A stretch of 64,000 bases of DNA from positions 4,464,001 through 4,528,000 of the forward strand of contig NZ_LT607751.1 of the NCBI RefSeq assembly GCF_900090305.1. The letters run 5' to 3'. Source of the stretch: Micromonospora siamensis (lineage in GTDB: Bacteria > Actinomycetota > Actinomycetes > Mycobacteriales > Micromonosporaceae). This document shows, piece after piece, positions 56,492 through 64,000 of this stretch (the stretch's first letter is position 1; every line of letters begins with the position of its first letter). The translations under genes and the position numbers were made by a program. The notes beneath the pieces are model-generated. The model searched no databases. It was not told the origin of the DNA and saw only the letters and a program-made list of their open reading frames with translations.

Positions 56492-57886
56492 TTACAGCGT
56501 GCGCCAGTCACGATCGGGAGCGCCTACGCCCGCCGCGAGAACCTGGCAGTAGCTCGCCGCCCAGCCGACCGCGTTGGACTCGTCGATCTCATCGGTGTTG
56601 TACAGAACGTGGCCGGTGAGCTCGCCCGACGGCAGTACGTCCACGATCCAGGCGAAACCCTCGGGTGGACCGGACGCCTCGGGCTCGTCGATCACCCATT
56701 TGCGGATCTGGTACGACCCGCTTCCGAACTGGAAGTCGTTCTCGTCGACCTGCGGCTGCGACATGGTGACGAACACCTCGCACAGCCAGGGGTCGGTTTT
56801 CGGCCGTACGATTCCTGGCATTTCATCGACGATCTGCCGGACCGGCAGCTCGTAGGTGTAAGCTTCGACGCACGTCTGCCGGGTCTTCGCCATGACCTCG
56901 CGGAACGTCGCGCAATCGCTGATGTCGGTGCGCAGCGGCAGGATGTTCATGATGGATCCGACGACATTCTGGGACTGCACGTCGTTGCGTCCGGCGGAAA
57001 TAGCGTTGAAGATGGGGTCCGTCGTTCCAGTGATCTTGTGCGCCACCACGCTGAAGGCCGCCATGAGCACGAAGAACAGCGAGCTCCGCATCGAACGTGC
57101 GAGTTCCGCCGCCGCAGTGATCACCTCGGCATCGACGTTGAAGTAGCTCGCGGAATAGGCTCTGGTGTGACGCTCGGGTATCGGGCGGTCGGTCGGCAGC
57201 GCGAAGGCCTCCCCGCCGCGCAGCTTCTCGCGCCAGTAGCTCATCGCCGCTTCGGCCGCCGGCCCGGTGATGCGCTCATGTTCCCAGGCCACGAACTCGC
57301 GGTACTGGGTGACCGGCGGCAGGGCGGCGTTGCGGCCGGCGAGGTGCGCCGCGTACAGCACGGAAAGGTCGCGCAGCAGCAGTTGCATCGACCAGCCGTC
57401 AGCGGCGGTGTGGTGGGCGACAAGCACCAGGATGGAGTCGTTGTCGTCCAGACGCACGAGCACGCTCCGAAGCAACGGCGGTACGCGCGGATCCAGGCTG
57501 CTCCGCATCGCCTCCTGCGCCAGGGTCTCGGCCTGCACGTCGCGGGACTGCCCCGCGATCGGCGTGACGTCACGGACGTCCAACGGCACCGGGACAGGCG
57601 CGAGGACCTGCTGGTACTTGGGGTCGGCGTCGCGCACCACGACCGTACGCAGGATCTCGTGCCGCTCCACCAGGTCGTCGAGTGCCCGCTGCAACGCGTC
57701 CACGTCGAGTCTGCCGGAGATCCGTATCGCTCTCGTGGAGAGGAACCGGGGGCTGAAGCTGCCCGCGTCATCGCCGAGGTCTCCGGCGCACCACAGCTGC
57801 TGGGTGCTGGACAGCGGACAGGCGTCCGGCTGGCTGGCGAGTTCCACCGACGTGGGCTGCCCGCCAGGGGCTCCTGCGCCGCTCAT
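56492..57886 (-). CDS. Free-standing NRPS condensation domain
   Basis: A 464-residue single C domain with an intact active site, HHTAADGWS, plus the usual CPLSSTQQLW opening, RHEILRTVVV and VGSIMNILPLRTD motifs. No other domain is attached. VibH-like stand-alone C domains join a carrier-bound acyl group to a free amine or to a separate carrier protein. Its ATG overlaps the stop of the upstream carrier-protein gene (ATGA), making that carrier the obvious partner. Codon use is somewhat less GC-extreme than in block 1. It is the last gene of the block 3 minus-strand run, ending at a strong hairpin. Confidence 0.92.
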   Translation of the reverse strand: MSGAGAPGGQPTSVELASQPDACPLSSTQQLWCAGDLGDDAGSFSPRFLSTRAIRISGRLDVDALQRALDDLVERHEILRTVVVRDADPKYQQVLAPVPVPLDVRDVTPIAGQSRDVQAETLAQEAMRSSLDPRVPPLLRSVLVRLDDNDSILVLVAHHTAADGWSMQLLLRDLSVLYAAHLAGRNAALPPVTQYREFVAWEHERITGPAAEAAMSYWREKLRGGEAFALPTDRPIPERHTRAYSASYFNVDAEVITAAAELARSMRSSLFFVLMAAFSVVAHKITGTTDPIFNAISAGRNDVQSQNVVGSIMNILPLRTDISDCATFREVMAKTRQTCVEAYTYELPVRQIVDEMPGIVRPKTDPWLCEVFVTMSQPQVDENDFQFGSGSYQIRKWVIDEPEASGPPEGFAWIVDVLPSGELTGHVLYNTDEIDESNAVGWAASYCQVLAAGVGAPDRDWRTL

Positions 57887-58416
57887 GAACGGGCCTCGCT
57901 CTCCTGCAGCAGCTGGTCCAGCCCGCGTACGGTGGACACCTCGAACAGGTCCACCATTCGAATACGGATCCCCAGGTCGGTGCTGATCCTCGCCGCCAGC
58001 ATCATCGCGTCGACCGACCGGCCGCCGAGACCGAAGAAGTCGTCGTCGATGCCGACCCGCGGCACCCGCAGGATCTCGGCGAACAGGTCGCAGAGAATGT
58101 CCTGGCGGGTGGTCTCCGGGGCTTCGTAGCTGGCCAGTCCGCTGAGGTCGGGCAGGGGCAACGCCTGCGTGTCCGGCAGTCCTGCCGCCGTCGCGGGAAT
58201 CGTGTCGGTCACCACGATCGCCGCCGGGACCAGATGGCGTGGCAGGTGTTTCCGCGCGTGTGCGTGCAGCGCGGCCTGGTCGATGTCCGCAGGTGAGACG
58301 TAGGCGATGAGACAGGGGCTCACCTGCGTGGTCGCATGCCTCGTGAGTAGCACGGCGTCCAGGTCCGCGAATTCCGCCAGAGCGGCCCGGACCTTCTGGA
58401 TCTCTGGGTCGTTCAT
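57883..58416 (-). CDS. Carrier protein with an adenylation C-terminal stub
   Basis: A 177-residue protein. Residues 1-90 resemble only the small C-terminal subdomain of an A domain (IQKVRAALAEFADLDAVLL, LIAYVSPADIDQAALHAHARKHLPRHLVPAAIVVTD), with no ATP-binding core. Residues 100-175 form a PCP with the attachment site FFGLGGRSVDAM, where Arg replaces the usual His or Asp before Ser. It must be loaded by an A domain in trans. An in-frame GTG at 58515 with GGAGG in front is a good alternative start and would add 33 residues beginning VSIVGEDPRSGG. The stop overlaps the C-domain gene. A 15-bp-stem hairpin separates it from the SRPBCC gene upstream. Confidence 0.82.
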   Translation of the reverse strand: MNDPEIQKVRAALAEFADLDAVLLTRHATTQVSPCLIAYVSPADIDQAALHAHARKHLPRHLVPAAIVVTDTIPATAAGLPDTQALPLPDLSGLASYEAPETTRQDILCDLFAEILRVPRVGIDDDFFGLGGRSVDAMMLAARISTDLGIRIRMVDLFEVSTVRGLDQLLQESEARS

Positions 58417-58554
58417 ACCCGCCTCACCCGATTCGCTACGTGTCGTTGACATCATCTGCGGCTGGCCGAACAGTAGAAGGCCGCCGGACCGGGGGTCTTC
58501 TCCGACGATGCTCACGTGCCTCCGCCTCCGGGCGGGCCGTACGCAGGCCTGAAC

Positions 58555-58595
58555 GTGACATGCGCCAGGCACAAGGGGCACCTGGCGCATGTCAC
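58555..58595. terminator. Inverted repeat upstream of the carrier-protein gene
   Basis: GTGACATGCGCCAGG (58555-58569) pairs perfectly with CCTGGCGCATGTCAC (58581-58595) around an 11-base loop. It lies between the SRPBCC gene stop (58662) and the carrier-protein start on the minus strand, so it may end the NRPS-TE-SRPBCC transcript, or attenuate read-through into the carrier and C-domain pair. Confidence 0.7.
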
Positions 58596-58661
58596 GGGCC
58601 ACACACGTCGTTCCCGCGGGGTTCGCCGGCAGATCAACCGACCCGCACGGCAGGCTGCCCG

Positions 58662-59180
58662 CTAGCCGAGCTTGGCCGCCAGCTCTTCGTAGGCCGGGAA
58701 GAGTTCCTTCCAACGTGCCTCGCCGTCGCCGCGCTCACGCCCGGCGAGGTAGCCGGCCAGGTCTTCCACGTGGACCTGGACCCCCGCCCCGTAGGGGGCG
58801 ACGTGCTCCATGGACATGCCCCGTTCCTCCCAGACCAGGACGGTCCCGTCGCCGTCCGCGGCCAGCGTTATCTCGGTCGCCTGCTCGTACGACTGGCGGT
58901 GGTGCCTGGTCACCACCAGCACGCGCTGCCGCGGCTCGCACACCTCCACGCGCCCCGTGCCCTCCCAGCCGTCGAAGAACTGTGCGCGGAGCTCGCCGCC
59001 GAGGACGAAGTCACCCTCGACCGTGCCCAGCCAACGCGCCAGCCGCTCAGGTTCGGTCAGCGCGGTCCACACGTCGTCGAGGGGGCTGTCGAGGCGGTCC
59101 TGCATGCGTACGACACCCTTGCCGTCCGTTGATCCCAGGGTGCCCAGGATGCGGGCGACCCCCTGCGCGTTGTCGGTCAT
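58662..59180 (-). CDS. SRPBCC (AHSA1/polyketide-cyclase-like) family protein
   Basis: A 172-residue soluble START-like fold protein: VVRMQDRLDSPLDDVWTALTEPERLARWLGTVEGDF, GGELRAQFFDGWEGTGRVEV and LVWEERGMSMEHVAPYGAGVQ. Family members bind hydrophobic ligands; a few act as cyclases or dehydratases, most are uncharacterised. The ATG follows AAGGAG by six bases. It sits between the TE-like gene and the carrier-protein gene of block 3 on the same strand; whether it acts on the product is unknown. Confidence 0.85.
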   Translation of the reverse strand: MTDNAQGVARILGTLGSTDGKGVVRMQDRLDSPLDDVWTALTEPERLARWLGTVEGDFVLGGELRAQFFDGWEGTGRVEVCEPRQRVLVVTRHHRQSYEQATEITLAADGDGTVLVWEERGMSMEHVAPYGAGVQVHVEDLAGYLAGRERGDGEARWKELFPAYEELAAKLG

Positions 59181-59364
59181 CTGGTGCTCCTTCGTTAGCG
59201 ATCAACCCTGGGCCACGTCAGCACGCAGGGTGTCCAGCCGCCGTTCCACAGAGCCGTTACCGGCCCCGTCATACATTCACCCCGATGAAGGGCTGATGGG
59301 AAGACCGTAGATCCGCCGCGCCGTTCCCGGCGGACCTCGACAAGCCCACTTTCCGCGGCACCGC

Positions 59365-60162
59365 TCAACGCCTGGCCACGTACGCGAGCACTGCCTCGGC
59401 CAGTTCCGGCGTTATGGGTTCGTCCTGCGCCAGCGCCGGAACCTCCTCGAGCCGGTACGCGCCCACGCTCAGGCCGGGGATGGTGACCTGGGTCGCGGGA
59501 GCCGCCAGCGCGACCACGGTCGTCCGCGCGGTGTCCCACGTCTTACGTGGATCGTTGTGGCAGGCCAGGAGGAACGCCAGCCAGCCGCGGTACCAGCCGA
59601 CCAGCTCGGAGAACGCGTCCGCGGCACTGTCCAGGCCCCGGCTGGCAGCCAGCGCGTCCACCTCCGCCTTGAGGACGTGCTCCATCCTGGCGACCGCCGC
59701 GACCGGGTCGCCGTCCAGGTCCGGGCACGGACGTACGGCGGCGCCGAGGTTCGTCAGAGTCTCCGCGAACCGGCGCCGGACGTGCGCCAGGTCGGCCCAG
59801 ACCGGGCCGACCAGAATGGTGGTGACATCGTGGGAATCACCCAGCAGCTCCGCGATGTGCAGCGACAGCGCGGACGCGCTGCAGTGACCGACGATGAACA
59901 CCCGGCCGCCGGCCGGGTCCGCGGCCAGGAACTCCTCGGCGCACAACTCCGCCAGCTCCGGTAGCGGCAGGTACGGCCTGTCCCCGGACAGCACGCCGAT
60001 CGGATCGATCTGGCTGACGGGGTGGCCGTCGGCTCGCCGGCTGAGGAGACGGCTCAGCCGGGGGGCCGTGGTCCAGGCCTGGAAGTCCGCCACCAGGACG
60101 GGCTCGGCGTCGCCCTTGGTCAGCCGCTTGAGGATGGTCTGCACACTCACCGTTGAGGCCAT
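59365..60162 (-). CDS. Thioesterase-like alpha/beta-hydrolase with Cys at the nucleophile position
   Basis: A 265-residue protein following the NRPS gene. Its fold resembles NRPS type II or terminal thioesterases: LAELCAEEFLAADPAGGRVFIVGHCSASALSLHIAELLG split over the nucleophile elbow, where G-H-C-S-A places Cys94 at the usual Ser. No His is visible in the last 40 residues, where the catalytic His is normally found, so activity is uncertain or the triad differs. Starting at ATG 60162 (after AGAAG) removes 28 poorly conserved codons from the longest frame. It lies 139 bp downstream of the NRPS and would release or edit its product. Confidence 0.72.
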   Translation of the reverse strand: MASTVSVQTILKRLTKGDAEPVLVADFQAWTTAPRLSRLLSRRADGHPVSQIDPIGVLSGDRPYLPLPELAELCAEEFLAADPAGGRVFIVGHCSASALSLHIAELLGDSHDVTTILVGPVWADLAHVRRRFAETLTNLGAAVRPCPDLDGDPVAAVARMEHVLKAEVDALAASRGLDSAADAFSELVGWYRGWLAFLLACHNDPRKTWDTARTTVVALAAPATQVTIPGLSVGAYRLEEVPALAQDEPITPELAEAVLAYVARR

Positions 60163-60301
60163 GGCTGCTTCTTTCGTCCGGGTTCGGGGCAGCGGGTGCG
60201 AATGGTGCTGCGCCCGGTCGGCGGGCCTGGCGGATGCCAGGCTCACGGTGTCGCGGGTCGGGGCCGAATTCCGGCGGCGGAGACGTCCCGATGGACCGCG
60301 C

Positions 60302-63300
60302 TCAACTGCTCACCGGTATGGCGGTGCCGCGGTCCGCGCTGGATGTGCCTTCCTCGACGAGCCGGTCCACACCGGCGGGTGTGGGGTCGTCCAGAAATGT
60401 GGTCAGCCGGATGCTGACGCCGAATTCCTGCGCGACATGCGCGACGAGCACCGCCGCGAGCAGTGAGTGCCCGCCGAGGTCGAAGAAGCTGTCCTCGACT
60501 CCGATCCGGTCCGTTCCCAGTACGCGGGCGAACAGGTCACACAATGCCTGCTCACGGGCGGAGGCGGAGGCTCGCCCGGCCGATGCGACGGTGAAGTCCG
60601 GGGCCGGCAGCGCCCGCCGGTCGACCTTCCGGTTGGGGGTCAGCGGCATCCTGTCCAGCACCACCACCGCCGACGGCACCATGTACGAGGGCAGGGTCAC
60701 GCTCAGCGCCTGACGGAGCTCCGTCGGGCTGGCCTGAGCATCCGGCGCCAGCGTCACGTACCCGGCAAGCCGGCGGTCCCCCGGCCGGTCCTCCCGGACG
60801 ATGACGGCCGCCTCGGCCACGGCCGGCAGCCTGAGCAGCGCGGCCTCGACCTCCCCGAGCTCGACCCGGAACCCCCGCACCTTCACCTGGTCATCGACCC
60901 GGCTCAGGAACTCCAGCTCGCCGCGCGTGTTCCAGCGGACCAGGTCGCCCGTCCGGTACATCCGCTGTCCGGCCTCGAAGGGGCAGGCCACGAACCGCTG
61001 CGCCGTGAGTCCGGGCCGGTTGACGTAGCCTCGCCCCAGGCCCGCGCCGACGACGTACGCCTCACCCGCGACGCCGACCGGAACCGGCTGCAACGTCTCG
61101 TCCAGCACGTACACGCGCGCGTTCCACATCGGTTGGCCGAGCGGCTGAACTCCGTCGGCGATCTCGTCGCCCGGCCTGATGGCGAAGTCGGAGCACGCCA
61201 CCGTCGTCTCGGTCGGGCCGTAGTTGTTGATGATGGTCAGGGCGGGACGGCGCTCATGCCACGGCCGGAGCTGCTCCCCGGTCACCGCCTCGCCGCCCAC
61301 GATCAGCTGGCCGGTCGGGGCGCACTCGGCGGTGGGCCCACCGAGCAGCGCCAGATGGCTCGGCGTCACCTTGAGGAAGGTGAAGCCACCGGGCGGCGTC
61401 AGTGCCGCCAAATCGTCGTCGATGTCCGCCAGGTGCACGCAGCCGCCAGAGGTCAACGTCCCGTAGAGCCCGGTCACGCTCGCGTCGAAGGCGATGGAGG
61501 TGAGCAGCAGCGTGTCCCCCGCCAGTGCCGGGTACGCCTGGCGGCAGCGGGCGAGGTAGTTGACCACGCTCGCGTGGGTGATGACGACGCCTTTGGGGTG
61601 GCCGGTGGAGCCGGAGGTGTAGATGACGTAGGCGGGGTGGGCGGGGTGTAGGTGGTGGGTTCGGTGGGTGTTGGTGGGGTTGGTGTCGGGGTGCTGGTGG
61701 AGGGTGTGGTGGGTGGTGGGGTCGTCGAGGATGAGGGGGTGGACCTGGTGGTGGCCGGTCAGTGTGGGGGCGTGTTGGCCGGTGGTGATGATGCGGGTCG
61801 CGTGGGCGTCGGTGAGGAGGTAGGTGATGCGCTCGGTCGGGTAGTCGGGGTCGATGGGCAGGTAGGCGGCGCCTGCTTTGAGGATGGCCAGCAGGGTGAC
61901 GACCAGGTCGGCGGAGCGGTCCATCATGACGGCGACCATCTGTTCAGGGCCGACGCCGAGGCTGATCAGGTGGTGGGCGAGTTGGTTGGCGCGCCGGTTG
62001 AGGCCGGCGTAGCTGAGTCGGGTGTCGGCGTGCCGGACGGCGTCGGCGTCGGGGGTGCGGGTGGTCTGCTGCTCGAACAGGTCGGCGACGGTGAGGTGTG
62101 GGACCGGGTGGGCGGTGTCGTTCCAGTGGTGCAGCAGCTGGTCGCGTTCACCGTCGAGCATGATGTCGGCGTGGCCGACGCGGGTCTGTGGGTCGGCGGC
62201 GACCTGTTCCAGCAGCCGGGCCAGCCGGACGGTCATGGTCTGCGCCGTGTCCCGGTCGAACAGGTCGGTGGCGTATTCCAGGGTGATCTGGATGCCGGCG
62301 GGGACACCGTCGGGGTTCTGGCGTTCGGTGAAGGTGAGGGTGAGGTCGAACTTCGCCGCTTCCAGCACCACCGGCTCGGCGTGGGCGGACAACTCGCCGG
62401 CCTGCCAGCTGTGCGCACCGGTGTCGTCCGGGACGATCATCACCTGGAACAGCGGATGCCGGGACGCCACCCGGGCGGGGTTGAGCTCTTCCACGAGTCG
62501 TTCGAACGGGACGTCCTGGTGGGAGTAGGCGGCCAGGTCGGTGTCGCGGACCCGGTCCAGCAGGTCACCGAAGCGGGGGTCACCGGACACGTCGGTGCGC
62601 AGCACCAGGGTGTTGACGAAGAAGCCGACCAGATCGTCCAACGCTTCATCGGGGCGTCCCGCCGTCACCGATCCCAGCGGGATGTCCGTCCCGGCGCCCA
62701 ACCGGGTCAGCAGCGCGGCCAGGCCCGCCTGCAGCACCATGAACATGGTCACCTGATGCTCCTGCGCCAGCTGGGCCAACGCGTGGTGCAGCCCCGCGTC
62801 CAGGTCCACCTGCGCCCGTGCCCCCCGGTGCGTGGGCTGGGCGGGCCGCGGCCGGTCGAACGGCAGCGTCAGCTCATCGGGCAGCCCGGCCAGTGCCGTG
62901 GTCCAGAAACCCACCTGCCGGGCCAGGACCACGCCCGGCTCCTGCTCGCTGCCACCGAGCAGCGCCCGTTGCCATAGCGTGTAATCGGCGTACTGCACGT
63001 CCAGATCCGCCCAGCCGGGCGCCTGCCCGGCCAGTCGGGCCTGGTAGGCCGCGGCCAGATCCCGCACCAGGATCCCCAGCGACCACCCGTCGCCGGCGAT
63101 GTGATGCATGACGATCAGCAGCACGTGTTCCCGCTCGGTCTCCGTGAACAGCCATCCACGGACCGGCAGTTCCCGCTTCAGGTCGAAGACATGACCCGCG
63201 GCCTGCTCCATCAGGCCCGTCACGTCGGCCTGGCCGACAGGCGTCACGGTGAGCTCCGGCGCGGCCTCTCCCGCCGCCACGACATGCTGATACGGCTCAC

Positions 63301-64000
63301 CGTCCGCGACCGGGAACACGGTCCGCAGCGACTCGTGCCGGATCACCACGTCCCGCAACGCGGCCCGCATCGCGTCCGCGTCGACCTGCCCGTGCAGACG
63401 CCACGCGAACGGAATGTTGTATGTCGAACTCGCCCCATACAACTCGGTCAGGAACCACAGCCGCTGCTGGGCGAACGACAGCGGCAGCCGCTGCGGCCGC
63501 GCCGCGGGCACCAAGGGCGGCAAGGCACCCCCAGCGCCCTGCAACGCGGCGGCCAGCGCCGCGACGGTCGGATGCTCGAACACCTCCCGGATGCCGACCT
63601 GCACCCCCAACGCGGAGGCCACCTTGCTGACCAACCGGGTGGCCAGCAGCGAATGCCCGCCCAGGTCGAAGAAGCTGTCCTCCACCCCCACCCGGTCGAC
63701 ACCCAGAACCTCCGCGAACAACCCGGCCAGGATCTCCTCACCCGCCGTGGACGGCCCCCGAACCTCCCCACCGAACTCCGGAACCGGCAACGCCCGCCGA
63801 TCCACCTTCCCGTTCGCCGTCAACGGCAACACATCCAGCACCACCACCGCCGACGGCACCATGTAATCGGGCAGCAACCGCCCGACCCCGACCCGCAACC
63901 CAGCCGGATCCTCCACCGCCCCCGTCACATAACCCACCAACCGCCGGTCCCCCGGCCGGTCCTCCCGAACCACCACCACCGCCCGCGCCACCCCCGCCTG
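60302..64000 (-). CDS. NRPS, 3' part: (A)-PCP-C-A-PCP, truncated by the window edge
   Basis: The frame is open to the right edge, leaving 1232 residues of the C-terminal part. Visible in order: the tail of an A domain ([28 protein letters not shown]), a PCP ([15 protein letters not shown], Ser about 115), a C domain with [10 protein letters not shown] (about 63.1 kb), an A domain with [11 protein letters not shown] (about 61.6 kb) and a last PCP ([11 protein letters not shown]). The complete A domain reads D-A-T-K-I-G-N-V-A, which I cannot assign. There is no TE on the protein; a TE-like gene follows. A His/Thr-rich loop just before the TSGSTG motif and sharp strand-composition changes suggest a patchwork history. 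Confidence 0.95.
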   Translation of the reverse strand, partial: QAGVARAVVVVREDRPGDRRLVGYVTGAVEDPAGLRVGVGRLLPDYMVPSAVVVLDVLPLTANGKVDRRALPVPEFGGEVRGPSTAGEEILAGLFAEVLGVDRVGVEDSFFDLGGHSLLATRLVSKVASALGVQVGIREVFEHPTVAALAAALQGAGGALPPLVPAARPQRLPLSFAQQRLWFLTELYGASSTYNIPFAWRLHGQVDADAMRAALRDVVIRHESLRTVFPVADGEPYQHVVAAGEAAPELTVTPVGQADVTGLMEQAAGHVFDLKRELPVRGWLFTETEREHVLLIVMHHIAGDGWSLGILVRDLAAAYQARLAGQAPGWADLDVQYADYTLWQRALLGGSEQEPGVVLARQVGFWTTALAGLPDELTLPFDRPRPAQPTHRGARAQVDLDAGLHHALAQLAQEHQVTMFMVLQAGLAALLTRLGAGTDIPLGSVTAGRPDEALDDLVGFFVNTLVLRTDVSGDPRFGDLLDRVRDTDLAAYSHQDVPFERLVEELNPARVASRHPLFQVMIVPDDTGAHSWQAGELSAHAEPVVLEAAKFDLTLTFTERQNPDGVPAGIQITLEYATDLFDRDTAQTMTVRLARLLEQVAADPQTRVGHADIMLDGERDQLLHHWNDTAHPVPHLTVADLFEQQTTRTPDADAVRHADTRLSYAGLNRRANQLAHHLISLGVGPEQMVAVMMDRSADLVVTLLAILKAGAAYLPIDPDYPTERITYLLTDAHATRIITTGQHAPTLTGHHQVHPLILDDPTTHHTLHQHPDTNPTNTHRTHHLHPAHPAYVIYTSGSTGHPKGVVITHASVVNYLARCRQAYPALAGDTLLLTSIAFDASVTGLYGTLTSGGCVHLADIDDDLAALTPPGGFTFLKVTPSHLALLGGPTAECAPTGQLIVGGEAVTGEQLRPWHERRPALTIINNYGPTETTVACSDFAIRPGDEIADGVQPLGQPMWNARVYVLDETLQPVPVGVAGEAYVVGAGLGRGYVNRPGLTAQRFVACPFEAGQRMYRTGDLVRWNTRGELEFLSRVDDQVKVRGFRVELGEVEAALLRLPAVAEAAVIVREDRPGDRRLAGYVTLAPDAQASPTELRQALSVTLPSYMVPSAVVVLDRMPLTPNRKVDRRALPAPDFTVASAGRASASAREQALCDLFARVLGTDRIGVEDSFFDLGGHSLLAAVLVAHVAQEFGVSIRLTTFLDDPTPAGVDRLVEEGTSSADRGTAIPVSS

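Overview
The window is very GC-rich actinomycete DNA with strong G/C preference at third codon positions, many GTG starts and long overlapping antisense open frames. A Micromonosporaceae-type host is my best guess, but no single marker here proves it. There are no rRNA or tRNA genes, no CRISPR array and no insertion sequences that I could recognise. Most of the window is specialised metabolism: three biosynthetic blocks almost side by side.

Left edge (1-3.9 kb): a 23-24 bp tandem repeat, a VOC-family protein and a PAS-GGDEF-EAL signalling protein on the minus strand, then a flavin-reductase-like gene on the plus strand.

Block 1 (4.3-29.7 kb, plus strand): a hybrid NRPS/PKS operon whose first six genes all overlap by 4-8 bp. 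It encodes a 3973-residue synthetase (C-A-PCP-KS-AT-ACP-C-A-PCP-TE, fused to an MFS exporter), an A-PCP-C protein, two paralogous Fe(II)/2-oxoglutarate oxygenases, a synthetase with a degenerate C domain and an FkbM-type methyltransferase embedded in its A domain, and a Cys/Met-metabolism PLP enzyme. A FAD monooxygenase follows. Binding-pocket residues read by eye suggest Asn, malonyl, Gly-like, Ala-like and Glu as building blocks. The only TE lies in the first protein, so gene order is not product order.

Connecting region (29.7-33.9 kb): an MFS exporter, a GNAT acetyltransferase, a truncated alpha/beta-hydrolase remnant, a Sfp-type phosphopantetheinyl transferase able to serve both NRPS blocks, and a secreted protein of unknown function carrying a TTA codon.

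Block 2 (33.9-54.8 kb, mostly minus strand): a RiPP locus with two nitrile-hydratase-like-leader (NHLP) precursor genes and two different YcaO systems. One precursor has a Cys-free Val/Asn/Ala core and sits directly upstream of a stand-alone YcaO, a TfuA and a B12-binding radical SAM protein. The other ends in a core with seven Cys and fits the second set: a fused E1-like/YcaO cyclodehydratase plus a SagB-type dehydrogenase. Both could share the NHLM-type export apparatus (HlyD-like protein, C39-peptidase ABC transporter, second ABC transporter). A MerR-type and a LuxR/LAL-type regulator and a lipoprotein complete the block. This is the most novel-looking part of the window.

Block 3 (56.5-64.0 kb, minus strand, running off the right edge): the 3' part of an NRPS gene, a TE-like hydrolase with Cys at the nucleophile position, an SRPBCC protein, a carrier protein with an adenylation stub and a free-standing condensation domain. 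A dihydrofolate-reductase-family gene and about 1 kb of apparently decayed DNA separate it from block 2.
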